Source: JAFEDN01 sp965651935 (GTDB taxonomy: Bacteria > Pseudomonadota > Gammaproteobacteria > Coxiellales > Coxiellaceae). Taken from it: a stretch of DNA of 51,344 bases. This document shows positions 1-8,269 of this stretch, one piece after another (within the stretch, counting starts at the first letter, position 1; every line of letters starts with the position of its first letter). The notes below the pieces were generated by a model. That model saw nothing but the letters and a program-made list of their open reading frames with translations. It did no database searches and was not told where the DNA came from. The DNA is taken from NCBI GenBank assembly GCA_965651935.1, contig CBFGTC010000014.1, positions 1 to 51,344 of the forward strand, in the 5' to 3' direction. A program made the translations under genes and the position numbers.

Positions 1-28
1 CATGTGTGAGCATAAAATATCCTTAAAT

Positions 29-65
29 CAACCTCTTTTAAAGAGGCAGGTTGTTATTTTCTTCA
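29..65 (+). terminator. Candidate intrinsic terminator of an upstream gene
   Basis: A short inverted repeat (CCTCTT at 32-37 with AAGAGG at 41-46, and an alternative outer pairing of CAACCT with AGGTTG) is followed by a T-rich stretch. It would end a gene entering from the left edge. The stem is AT-rich and bulged, so this is only a candidate. Confidence 0.35.
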
Positions 66-92
66 AAATTACCCAGCCCGTTAGAATAAAAT

Positions 93-120
93 CTCCCGCT
101 TCAGCGGGAGTCGCTGTAAA
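93..120. repeat. REP-like hairpin repeat, copy 1
   Basis: A perfect 7-bp stem, CTCCCGC (93-99) and GCGGGAG (104-110) with loop TTCA, is followed by TCGCTGTAAA. The right half recurs in diverged form near 8198, 34614, 37922 and 40613, always between genes. It lies just before the promoter of the gene at 195. Confidence 0.45.
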
Positions 121-133
121 TAAGTATAAAAAT

Positions 134-162
134 TTGACATCAAAAGCATAAGGGATTATAAT
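134..162 (+). promoter_or_regulatory. Perfect consensus sigma-70 promoter
   Basis: TTGACA at 134-139 and TATAAT at 157-162 are separated by exactly 17 bp, so both hexamers and the spacing match the sigma-70 consensus. The expected transcript start is near 169, which leaves a leader of about 26 nt before the ATG at 195. Confidence 0.85.
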
Positions 163-194
163 GCCGCCCGATACTATAAAATGGTAACCCAAAA

Positions 195-1148
195 ATGAAA
201 AATCAAAATTTAGAAATGAAGAACTATTTGAGTACGATACCGGCAGTAATTATAAGATATATTGCTGAATTTTCAAATCCAATCCTTTTCCTTTCTCTTA
301 GCCAGAATTTTAAAACTTGTATTTTTAACAATTCTTTTCCGAAATATATTAAAATTCATTTTGGCTGGCTCCCTAAATTAGAAATTGACAACTCAAACGG
401 AAACGATATCAAACTCTATAAAATTCTCATTAAGTATCAAAGTATTGTAAAAAAAGAGCTTTCTTGTAATAATTATAGTTTTTCTTTTTTTTATTGTACA
501 AGTTTATTTGAATTAGCTAAGATCATTCCCATGTTCTGTCCTGACTTCAAAGGGGCGCCTCAGTTAACCGAAAAATTATTCTTGGAAAGCTTCCTCATGC
601 ATAAGGGATCCGCCATGAATTTGTTTCATCTTAGTAAATATTACAAAAAACTTCAACAGCTTATTTCTGATCAAAAAGTCCATAAAGAGCGCCAAGATAA
701 AATAATTACTTTTATGAAACAGGCTTTGATAGTAGGTTTTGAACAAAAACATTCAGTTACCAAGAACTTGTTAATTAGTGAGTTATCGAATTTAATTTCT
801 GATCCCAGCGAAAAATTTCAACTTTTAGAAAAATATTATCAATATTGCAGTATTCACACTAGAATGAAGCAATTTAAAATTGACTTTCAAGCTTTTCGAG
901 ATTTGCACCAGAAATGGTGGAACGAAATGACGGATACTGTCGATCTTCAAGATAAATTGTCGCGAGCTACTGGCTTACTTGATTTATATAATAAATTCCA
1001 ACACTATAATGCGATACCGTCCTGGCTGCAATCATCAATAGATGAAAAAATTCACTTTGTTTCAAAAGAAATAACAAAAATTAAAAAGTTAAATCCTACT
1101 CAAAAAAGCAAACCATCGGCGAAATCCACATCTTGTTTAATTTGTTGA
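195..1148 (+). CDS. Orphan protein with possible F-box and C-terminal CaaX box; putative effector
   Basis: The 317-residue product matches no housekeeping family I recognise. Residues about 12-50 (IPAVIIRYIAEF, then FLSLSQNFK) resemble the F-box pattern LPxExxxxIxxxLxxxxLxxLxxVxxxF, which in eukaryotes binds Skp1 of SCF ubiquitin ligases. The protein ends in Cys-Leu-Ile-Cys (314-317), a legal CaaX prenylation box, behind a lysine-rich stretch (291-310), as in prenylated membrane-anchored proteins. Legionella AnkB joins F-box and CaaX in this way. The middle is helical and lysine-rich, with no signal peptide or membrane segment. The ribosome site is weak (GGTAAC 8 nt upstream), and Met8 is an alternative start. 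The gene is A-rich compared with its neighbours and converges on fadE 20 bp away. The CaaX box is seen directly; the F-box is a weak motif match; the effector role is inferred. Confidence 0.6.
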   Translation: MKNQNLEMKNYLSTIPAVIIRYIAEFSNPILFLSLSQNFKTCIFNNSFPKYIKIHFGWLPKLEIDNSNGNDIKLYKILIKYQSIVKKELSCNNYSFSFFYCTSLFELAKIIPMFCPDFKGAPQLTEKLFLESFLMHKGSAMNLFHLSKYYKKLQQLISDQKVHKERQDKIITFMKQALIVGFEQKHSVTKNLLISELSNLISDPSEKFQLLEKYYQYCSIHTRMKQFKIDFQAFRDLHQKWWNEMTDTVDLQDKLSRATGLLDLYNKFQHYNAIPSWLQSSIDEKIHFVSKEITKIKKLNPTQKSKPSAKSTSCLIC

Positions 1149-1168
1149 TCGATGCTTTTTAATAATAG

Positions 1169-3565
1169 TTAGCAAAAGCTACCGGTTGAAAATTCATCTG
1201 CTTGCAAAACTTGCCAGTACAAGTCAATGGCGTTTTGCAATTGCTCATACTCACTTTGATTGATAAATCCATTTTTATGGGCTGTTTTAATGATACCAAC
1301 AAAATAGCTTTCAAAAGGGGAACATGGAGTAGTCATATTGTGATGAACTATTATTTTATTTAAAAGCGGTGCAACCTTCTGCATCGCTTTCATCGCTTTT
1401 TGCAACTGCCAAACCGCGCTATGAGGAACAAAATAGCAATGTTGGCAAATCCGCTCACGCAAATTTGTATTAGTACAAAGATTATGGGCGATCTCAAAGA
1501 TAAGCGAATCCTGCGGTCCTGGGTAAGGAGTTCCCCAAGGAAAAATAAGCCTACGCATCAGCTTACCCAGCCAGGGAGTAGGGAAATTAGCAAAAATTTC
1601 TTTTAAAAAAGATTGAATTTTATTAAAACAAAATTGAATACCCCAATCTAGAAAAATCGTTTCATCGGCAGGAGAACCTCGGCCTTGATACGACTTTAGT
1701 AAGGAAACAATCATACATAAATAACTTAAGACCTCACCCATTCGACCCGAGTGCGCTTCTTGGCTTTTTAATTTTTTACCTGAAATAAATAGAGTCAAAT
1801 CACCCAGCACCACAAACGCGTTGATCATTCGAGAGAGTTGCGGTAATTTACCACCCACCCAACGAGCCCCAGTAATCCCATAAATGACCAAACGCGCAAA
1901 CTGCGAAATAAAAAAGCCGATATGCCTGCAAATTAAATTATCAAATAAATAAAGATTATTTTCAGTCGCTGCTTGCAACTCTTGGCGTAAAAAAGGATGA
2001 CAGCGCAATATGCCTTGGCCAAAAATAATTAATCCCCGCGTCATGATATTGGCGCCTTCAACGGTAATATTAATCGGCGCTGCTTGATGAAGAAAACTCA
2101 GATAATTTTGCGGGCCGATAATAATACCGTGTCCTCCATGAATATCCATGCTATCCGCTACCGCCTGACGTGCAAATTCCGTTAAATAATATTTCGCGAT
2201 GGCCGAACCTACGGCTGGCCGTTGTCCTAACTGAATTTCCTCCAAAGTAAACATCCGCATGGCTTCGCTTAAATAGGCTAGGCCACCCATGCGGCCTAAC
2301 ACTTGTTGAATTCCTTCAAAACGCTTGATAGGACGGCGGAATTGTTGTCGAACTGCGGAATAAGCACAACTGACTTGGGTACAAAATTGCGTGATAGCGG
2401 TGGCGACACTGGGCAATGACACTCCTCGGCCAAGCGCTAAACATTCCATCATCATCTTCCAACCTTGCCCTCTTTTTTCAATCCCACCAATAATTTGTTC
2501 ACAAGGAATGAAAACATCTCTGCCACGCAAAGGGCCATTCATAAACCCCATTTGCAAAGGAATATGACGCATGCCTTTCTCTATTCCAGGTAAATCCGCC
2601 GGGACTAAGGCGAGAGTGATGCCAATATCTTCTTGTTCTCCCAACCAATGTTCGGGATCATAAAGATGGAATGCGACACCAATTAAAGTGGCGATGGGAG
2701 CCAAGGTAATGTAACGCTTATTCCAATTTAAACGGATACCTAAAGTATTTTTGCCATTATATTGACCATGGCAAACCACACCATAATCCGTAATGCTGGC
2801 AGCATCACTGCCAAATTCAATGCTAGTAAGAGCAAAACAGGGAATTTCTGTGCCGCAAGCTAAACGCGGTAAATAATAATCTTTTTGCGCTTGAGTGCCG
2901 AAATACTTTAAAAATTCAGCCGGACCTAATGAATTAGGCACCATGACACTAATTGCAGTGCTATAACTGCGTGAAGCAATTTTCGCAATAATGGCAGAGT
3001 GCGCTGCTGGAGAAAAACCATGTCCGCCATAGCAAGGGTCTATTTCCAAAGCCCAAAAGCCCCGGCTTTTTATAATATCCCAAGCCGCCGCCGGCAAATC
3101 ATGATCGCAATGGGAAATACGCCATTCATCTACTGCGTTGCACAGTTCGGTTACCGTTTCATTTAAAAATTTTTTTTCAACGGTGGTCAATGCCGGGGCC
3201 GGACGCGATAACACTTTTTCCCAATCTCGTGCGCCTTTAAAAAGGGCATTGCCCCACCATTGGCCTCCGGCATCAATCACTTGCTGTTCTGCCAAAGATA
3301 ATTTGGGATTTTGCTTTTTAAACCAATGAAAAAAAGGTTTTATCAAAAGAGATATGCGCAACGGTCTGATAAAAATAAATAAAGCGGGAATCAACCAAAT
3401 TATCCATAAAATGATTAATCCGGTTTTGGAAAACTGCGGGGCCAGGGTGAAACAAAATAGTAATACACCCACTAGGGCCGTAATAAGCCAGGCGCGACAT
3501 TCCAAAAAAAATAAAGTCCAACTAAAGGCAATGATAAAAATTCCTATTATCATTATCGAAATCAT
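1169..3565 (-). CDS. fadE: Acyl-CoA dehydrogenase FadE
   Basis: This is the first enzyme of fatty-acid beta-oxidation, oxidising acyl-CoA to trans-2-enoyl-CoA with FAD. The 798 residues are close to the 814 of E. coli FadE. Two or three hydrophobic segments occupy the first 75 residues, followed by the acyl-CoA dehydrogenase fold and the long FadE-specific C-terminal domain. The stretch ITVEGANIMTRG...IFGQGILRCHP near residues 500-525 is a FadE hallmark and contains the conserved glutamate. Its ATG overlaps the stop of the upstream aminopeptidase gene (ATGA at 3562-3565), so the two are probably translationally coupled. No strong ribosome site of its own is visible, consistent with coupling. 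Confidence 0.93.
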   Translation of the reverse strand: MISIMIIGIFIIAFSWTLFFLECRAWLITALVGVLLFCFTLAPQFSKTGLIILWIIWLIPALFIFIRPLRISLLIKPFFHWFKKQNPKLSLAEQQVIDAGGQWWGNALFKGARDWEKVLSRPAPALTTVEKKFLNETVTELCNAVDEWRISHCDHDLPAAAWDIIKSRGFWALEIDPCYGGHGFSPAAHSAIIAKIASRSYSTAISVMVPNSLGPAEFLKYFGTQAQKDYYLPRLACGTEIPCFALTSIEFGSDAASITDYGVVCHGQYNGKNTLGIRLNWNKRYITLAPIATLIGVAFHLYDPEHWLGEQEDIGITLALVPADLPGIEKGMRHIPLQMGFMNGPLRGRDVFIPCEQIIGGIEKRGQGWKMMMECLALGRGVSLPSVATAITQFCTQVSCAYSAVRQQFRRPIKRFEGIQQVLGRMGGLAYLSEAMRMFTLEEIQLGQRPAVGSAIAKYYLTEFARQAVADSMDIHGGHGIIIGPQNYLSFLHQAAPINITVEGANIMTRGLIIFGQGILRCHPFLRQELQAATENNLYLFDNLICRHIGFFISQFARLVIYGITGARWVGGKLPQLSRMINAFVVLGDLTLFISGKKLKSQEAHSGRMGEVLSYLCMIVSLLKSYQGRGSPADETIFLDWGIQFCFNKIQSFLKEIFANFPTPWLGKLMRRLIFPWGTPYPGPQDSLIFEIAHNLCTNTNLRERICQHCYFVPHSAVWQLQKAMKAMQKVAPLLNKIIVHHNMTTPCSPFESYFVGIIKTAHKNGFINQSEYEQLQNAIDLYWQVLQADEFSTGSFC

Positions 3566-4965
3566 GTTTTCGGATATCGTTTGTTTAGGTAAGTGAAAAC
3601 GGCTCGTAAAGCATTGGCTTCACCGCCTACTGGCCGGCCCGGCAGCTTATCGAAATTCCAAGCGCTGAGGTCAAAATGCGCCCAAGGAATGGCCCCCCCT
3701 ACAAATTGTTTTAGGTACAACGCCGCGGTTATTGCGCCAGCAAATGGGCCCGCAGAAGCATTACTCATATCAGCCACCTCGCTTTTCAGGTAACGCTCAT
3801 AGGCTTGATAGAGTGGCAAGCGCCAGATAGGATCGCGACAATATTCTCCGGCGCGAATCAAATCACTGGCTAATTCGTCATGATTAGAAAATAAAACCGC
3901 GACATCCGGCCCTAGCGCCACTCTGGCAGCACCGGTGAGTGTGGAAAAATCCATGAGTAAATCTGGCTTTTCTTCTGTAGCCGCAGCTAAAGCATCACCT
4001 AACACCATTCTGCCTTCGGCATCGGTATTCGTAATCTCTACCGAAACGCCGCCGCGGGTATTCACGATATCGCCAGGACGGTAACTATTGCCGGAAGGCA
4101 TGTTGTCGGCAATCGCCAACAATACTCTTAATCGCACCGGTAAATTTTGCAACATAATCAGACGGGCTAATCCTAAAACATGCGCGGCTCCCGCCATGTC
4201 TTTTTTCATAAAACGCATGCCTTCACCGGTTTTTAAATTTAAGCCGCCACTATCAAAGCATATTCCCTTGCCCACCAAGGTCAGCAATGGCGCATTTTTA
4301 TTTCCCCATTGGATGTCGACTAATTGTGGAGGACGGGAACTGCCTTTGCCTACCGCATAGATTGCCGGAAAAGCATTTTTTAATTCCTCGCCGGCGACCA
4401 CTTGGAATGCGGCATTATTTTGTTGGGCTATGTCCACGGCTGCCCGAGCTAAAAGTTCCGGACTAAGGTCTTCAGCAGGCGTATTGATTAAGTCACGCAC
4501 GAGGTAGATACTGTCGACTAAATTTTGGCATAAAGCTGCATCCGCCAAGGAAGGAATTAAAAGCTGAACTTTGCTCAAGTCTGGTTTAATGTTTCTCTTT
4601 TGATAAAGTGAGAAATTATAACATCCTAAACCCCAGGCAATGACGGCTTCGCGCCATTGCTCCGGTTGACGCCAAATGGATAGCGTTTCCGGTATTTGAT
4701 ACTGGCCCTCTGGGAGCCGGAGAGGCAAATCGCCCAGTGACCAAAAATCATCTGCTGAACTGAATCCTGCCAAGATTTGAGACAGATAGCCGTCCGGTTT
4801 TGGCATAAAACAAAAAGTCCCGGCTTCGGCGCTAAAACGGTTGGCCTTAGTCCAGCGTTGGTCTTGTGGACTTTGGGTTTTAACCCAATCCTCAAATTGA
4901 GATTTAATAATGGGAATGATGGGAATTAATTCGCCGGATGCTTGAGATAGAAGGCATTGAGGCAT
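3562..4965 (-). CDS. Leucyl aminopeptidase family protein (peptidase M17)
   Basis: A cytosolic metallo-aminopeptidase that removes N-terminal residues from peptides. The catalytic set of M17 is intact: K233 (VGKG), D238 and K245 (FDSGGLNLK), D256 and the signature NTDAEGRMVL with D315, E317 and R319. The spacing equals that of E. coli PepA (K270 to D352 is also 82). At 467 residues it is somewhat shorter than PepA because the N-terminal domain is small, so it may be a second M17 enzyme rather than the pepA orthologue, and no symbol is given. The start has an AAGGAG ribosome site. It heads a two-gene operon with fadE. Confidence 0.9.
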   Translation of the reverse strand: MPQCLLSQASGELIPIIPIIKSQFEDWVKTQSPQDQRWTKANRFSAEAGTFCFMPKPDGYLSQILAGFSSADDFWSLGDLPLRLPEGQYQIPETLSIWRQPEQWREAVIAWGLGCYNFSLYQKRNIKPDLSKVQLLIPSLADAALCQNLVDSIYLVRDLINTPAEDLSPELLARAAVDIAQQNNAAFQVVAGEELKNAFPAIYAVGKGSSRPPQLVDIQWGNKNAPLLTLVGKGICFDSGGLNLKTGEGMRFMKKDMAGAAHVLGLARLIMLQNLPVRLRVLLAIADNMPSGNSYRPGDIVNTRGGVSVEITNTDAEGRMVLGDALAAATEEKPDLLMDFSTLTGAARVALGPDVAVLFSNHDELASDLIRAGEYCRDPIWRLPLYQAYERYLKSEVADMSNASAGPFAGAITAALYLKQFVGGAIPWAHFDLSAWNFDKLPGRPVGGEANALRAVFTYLNKRYPKT

Positions 4966-5055
4966 GGATTACAACTCCTTTGGTGCACTATAGAATTTTA
5001 TTCACACCGATTATGGCATATTAGGGCATGTCATGAAATATCTGAGATTGAGTTG

Positions 5056-5085
5056 CGCCAGCCATTCCTAAGAGAATAGCTGGCG
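5056..5085. promoter_or_regulatory. Strong hairpin in the leader before the phosphoribosyltransferase gene
   Basis: CGCCAGC pairs with GCTGGCG, and an inner ATTC pairs with GAAT across a short mismatch, giving an 11-bp stem around a 6-nt loop. It ends 18 nt before the ATG at 5104. No T-run follows, so a terminator is unlikely. It could be a leader structure, an mRNA-stabilising hairpin or a dispersed repeat. Confidence 0.45.
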
Positions 5086-5103
5086 TTATGCTATCATTAT
5101 TGG

Positions 5104-5748
5104 ATGGATAGAATTTTTCGTAACCGGTCGGAAGCCGGAAAATTATTAGCTCATCAGCTATCGCACTTTGCTAACAAAAAAAATACGCTGGTTTTGGCTT
5201 TGCCCCGAGGGGGAGTGCCTGTCGGCTATGAAATTGCCCAAGTTCTCAATTTACCGCTGGATATTTTTTTGGTACGTAAGCTCGGCGTACCGGGACACGA
5301 AGAATTGGCATTCGGCGCCATTGCGATGGGAGACGTTATTGTTTTCAATGAATCCATAGTCCTTCAACTTGGTTTAGACCAAGAGACCATTCAATCAGTC
5401 CTGGAAAAAGAACGTCAGGTTTTGGATGAGCGAAATATTAAGTATCGCGGTGATCGCCCCTTTCCTGATTTAAAAGACAAAAATATTATTTTAGTCGACG
5501 ATGGTATTGCTACAGGAGCGACTATGCGCGCCGCCATTACCGCTCTTCGTCAATGGAAATGTGCAAGTATTATTATTGCAGTCCCGGTTGCCTCACCTGA
5601 AATTTATTCCCAATTTAGAGCTTTAGCGGATGAAATAATTTGCTTGGCTACACCGGTCTCCTTTGTTGCCATCGGTTCTTGGTACACGGATTTTTCTCAA
5701 ACCACTGATGAAGAAGTATATCGTTTATTGGGTAAAGAAAATTTTTAA
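5104..5748 (+). CDS. Phosphoribosyltransferase-domain protein
   Basis: The 214-residue product has the type I phosphoribosyltransferase fold. The PRPP-binding loop IILVDDGIATGAT lies at residues 128-140, and the early LALPRGGVPVGYEIA segment (31-45) is typical of the unassigned ComF/Rv0571c-like group, often annotated simply as phosphoribosyltransferase. Family members of this type are usually small soluble cytoplasmic proteins of unproven substrate. It stands alone between two minus-strand units, divergent from the aminopeptidase gene. No clear Shine-Dalgarno is seen; the conserved N-terminus begins at this ATG. The substrate cannot be predicted. Confidence 0.85.
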   Translation: MDRIFRNRSEAGKLLAHQLSHFANKKNTLVLALPRGGVPVGYEIAQVLNLPLDIFLVRKLGVPGHEELAFGAIAMGDVIVFNESIVLQLGLDQETIQSVLEKERQVLDERNIKYRGDRPFPDLKDKNIILVDDGIATGATMRAAITALRQWKCASIIIAVPVASPEIYSQFRALADEIICLATPVSFVAIGSWYTDFSQTTDEEVYRLLGKENF

Positions 5749-5785
5749 AATCAAAAGCGGATGTTGCTCAATATTGCGATTATGA

Positions 5786-6625
5786 TTACGGACGATTACA
5801 GATGATCTTATAACAACCTTGGCGCTGAGGGCTAAATAACTGCCATAAAAATGGTAATAAAATTTGGAGGTTGTCAGCTAAAGTCCAGGGAGGATTAATC
5901 ACTAAAACTCGGCAACCTATCAAGCCTTTAGCTTGAGGACCTTGCGTTTGTATGCTTAATTCAGCAATTAAAGATTTGTTGACGCCGGGTAATAACGTTA
6001 TCGATTCAACATTCCAATCTCTTTCTACACTGATAGGGTACCAAACCATGTAGATCCCCTGTGGCCAGCGTTTGAGGGCTTTTCCCAAACTCATCCTTAT
6101 TTTTTCATTTTCCTCCAAGCTTTCAAAAGCAGGGTCCATTAATACTAGACCTCGCGCCATAGGCGGCGGGAGGATGGCTGGAAGAAATTCATATGCATCA
6201 CGATGATGGATAGCAACTAAATCATTTTGAAAAAAATGCTGCTTTAATTTTCGGCAAATTTCCGGGTGGTACTCATTCAGAATCATTCGGTCTTGAGGGC
6301 GTAACAGATTATAAACTAACCAAGGCGATCCCGGATAATGCGAAAGTTTATCTGCCATTCTGAACTGATCTAAAATCTGTAAATAAGAATTAAGACTGGC
6401 AGGTTTAGGCAAATGACTTTGAATAAGCCGGGTGATGCCTGACATATGCTCGCCGGTTTTTGAGGCTTCGACAGAATTGAGGTCATATAAGCCTTCACCA
6501 GCATGGGTATCAATAAAACAAAATGGCGAATTTTTCTGCTTTAGATAATCCACAATCAAGGTTAAAATACTGTGTTTAATCACGTCGCTGAAATTGCCGG
6601 CGTGGTAAATATGGCGGTAATTCAT
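5786..6625 (-). CDS. rlmJ: 23S rRNA (adenine(2030)-N6)-methyltransferase RlmJ
   Basis: RlmJ methylates A2030 of 23S rRNA with S-adenosylmethionine. The 279 residues match the usual family length, and the N-terminus MNYRHIYHAGNFSDVIKH is diagnostic, as are FIDTHAGEGLYDL (38-49) and YPGSPWLV (97-104). Motif IV, expected as DPPYE, reads DPAFE at 164-168. The catalytic aspartate D164 is kept but the conserved second proline is alanine, which is unusual. The gene lies 12 bp downstream of the glycosyltransferase gene on the same strand, so they probably share a transcript. I expect an active enzyme but the motif change merits a check. Confidence 0.92.
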   Translation of the reverse strand: MNYRHIYHAGNFSDVIKHSILTLIVDYLKQKNSPFCFIDTHAGEGLYDLNSVEASKTGEHMSGITRLIQSHLPKPASLNSYLQILDQFRMADKLSHYPGSPWLVYNLLRPQDRMILNEYHPEICRKLKQHFFQNDLVAIHHRDAYEFLPAILPPPMARGLVLMDPAFESLEENEKIRMSLGKALKRWPQGIYMVWYPISVERDWNVESITLLPGVNKSLIAELSIQTQGPQAKGLIGCRVLVINPPWTLADNLQILLPFLWQLFSPQRQGCYKIICNRP

Positions 6626-6637
6626 TATCCTCTCATT

Positions 6638-8050
6638 CTAAATAGGGAAACCGGTCTTGAGCGGGTCTTTCCAATATGACACGACTTCATTGTTTCTTAT
6701 CAATTTAAAACAATTTTCTGCCACTTTATCCGCGGGATTACAATCCGCAATAACATAACCGTTGGGATGATTTTGTAACCATTGTTTTTGTTGCAGTGAG
6801 TCATGAATAATAGGTAACGTTTTGGGAAGTAGCGCTAAAAAATCTAAATTGAGTGAAACGATATGATTAGAAAATTGCACTACAGGTTGGTCTTGCAGCT
6901 GCAAAACTCTGACTTCTTTGGCTAATAAAGCTAGATTTTGGTTATGCCTGGCCGATTTTCCAAAAGCGCCAGACACGTTACACCCCATGATAAAGATGCC
7001 GAATACTAATGCAAAAATTTGAATGCGCCGCTCTGAAATTTCAATTTGACTCAGTAAATAAGCCAATATTAAAGCCACAAATGGGCATATTGGAATAAGA
7101 TAACGTTTGGCTGGTTGATTCACAAACAAGGCAAAGAATATTATCGCAAAAATAATTTGGAATAATAAAACCCAAAGACGGGGATCGCTTTGATATTTTT
7201 GCCATTTAAATAACATTAACAATGGCAGAAAACACCCTATAAAGCCCAGTATCAGTTCAAGGTGAAATTGCACCCCAATCCTATTTGAAATTTGCTTAAA
7301 TAATAAATAGTTTAATTCTTGCGATCCTACCTTGAAGTAAATAAACAATAAATATAGAGCTGGGATTACTAAGGCAATCACAACACTAATCACTACTTTG
7401 AAAATCCACGTCATATCCATTTTCTGTTGCACTAGATAAGGCGCTAACACAGCTAAGGGTAAATAATATAATAGCCCTACCCCACCTTTAGAAAAGAGGC
7501 ACAATCCCAAAAAAATACCTGCTGCTAATAATTCCGCGTTATTTTTACTTCGTAAGTTTTTAACTAAAAAAATCAGATATAAAATTCCGAATAAAGTCGT
7601 TAAACCCTCGAAACGAATACTTCCGCCAAAATATTGCGGCCATATTAGATTGACTAATAAAACAATTAAAGTTAATTCAGCGATTTTTTTATTTTCAGGG
7701 AAAACTTCTAAGGCCAATCGATAGCTCACCCACAAACACGCCGTGCCAATCAGAAATATCAATGCTTTGACCGAATAAGCACTAATACCAATGGAGTGCC
7801 ATAAAGACAATATCAGCCAGTAAAGCAAAGGGGTTTTTTCTAAATCCACATGTTGGGCGTCGTCCATGGAATAGGTCAGCAACCAAGAATGCGTTTTTAG
7901 CATATTCCATGCTATACCTAAGTAATGTAAATCATCCTGAGCCTTAACGGGAACGAACAAAATGGCTGTAATTCCGATCAACAACCACAATAACCAAAAA
8001 TAGGGTATCAATGAAGGCCGGAGAGATTTGGGCATATTTTTTTTTCTCAA
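6638..8050 (-). CDS. Membrane glycosyltransferase, ArnT/PMT (GT39-like) family
   Basis: This 470-residue integral membrane protein has about ten hydrophobic segments. After the first membrane helix comes the periplasmic loop with an acidic pair (KAQDDLHYLGIAWNM, about 38-52), the position where ArnT and protein mannosyltransferases carry catalytic aspartates. Such enzymes move a sugar from a polyprenyl-phosphate donor to lipid A, protein or glycan on the periplasmic side. It is shorter than ArnT (about 550) because the C-terminal periplasmic domain is small. Acceptor and sugar cannot be told from sequence. Met6 is an alternative start. Downstream is rlmJ, probably co-transcribed. Confidence 0.8.
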   Translation of the reverse strand: MRKKNMPKSLRPSLIPYFWLLWLLIGITAILFVPVKAQDDLHYLGIAWNMLKTHSWLLTYSMDDAQHVDLEKTPLLYWLILSLWHSIGISAYSVKALIFLIGTACLWVSYRLALEVFPENKKIAELTLIVLLVNLIWPQYFGGSIRFEGLTTLFGILYLIFLVKNLRSKNNAELLAAGIFLGLCLFSKGGVGLLYYLPLAVLAPYLVQQKMDMTWIFKVVISVVIALVIPALYLLFIYFKVGSQELNYLLFKQISNRIGVQFHLELILGFIGCFLPLLMLFKWQKYQSDPRLWVLLFQIIFAIIFFALFVNQPAKRYLIPICPFVALILAYLLSQIEISERRIQIFALVFGIFIMGCNVSGAFGKSARHNQNLALLAKEVRVLQLQDQPVVQFSNHIVSLNLDFLALLPKTLPIIHDSLQQKQWLQNHPNGYVIADCNPADKVAENCFKLIRNNEVVSYWKDPLKTGFPI

Positions 8051-8185
8051 AAAGTATTTATTTCGCGAATTTTAGCATTTCCCTTGCGCAATGTTAACAA
8101 CACCCCTCAGTGATTCTCGCTACGCAAAAATCGGATATAATCACATCAAATATTGAAAGAATGATTTTTCAATAAAAATATATTT

Positions 8186-8215
8186 CGTTTCCTGCGTAGC
8201 GGGAATGGCTGCAAA
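8186..8215. repeat. REP-like hairpin repeat, copy 2
   Basis: TTCCTGC and GCGGGAA form a stem around GTA, and the right half AGCGGGAATGGCTGCAAA resembles copy 1 at 93-120. It lies just upstream of the miaB promoter. Confidence 0.4.
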
Positions 8216-8219
8216 CTCC

Positions 8220-8248
8220 TAGTCAAAATCCCAATTTACCTTTATAAT
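8220..8248 (+). promoter_or_regulatory. Probable miaB promoter
   Basis: A perfect -10 box TATAAT sits at 8243-8248, with a weak -35 (TAGTCA) 17 bp upstream. Transcription would start near 8255, which makes the ATG at 8255 almost leaderless and favours the ATG at 8270 as the miaB start. Confidence 0.55.
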
Positions 8249-8269
8249 CCCGGTATGGATAATACCAAT

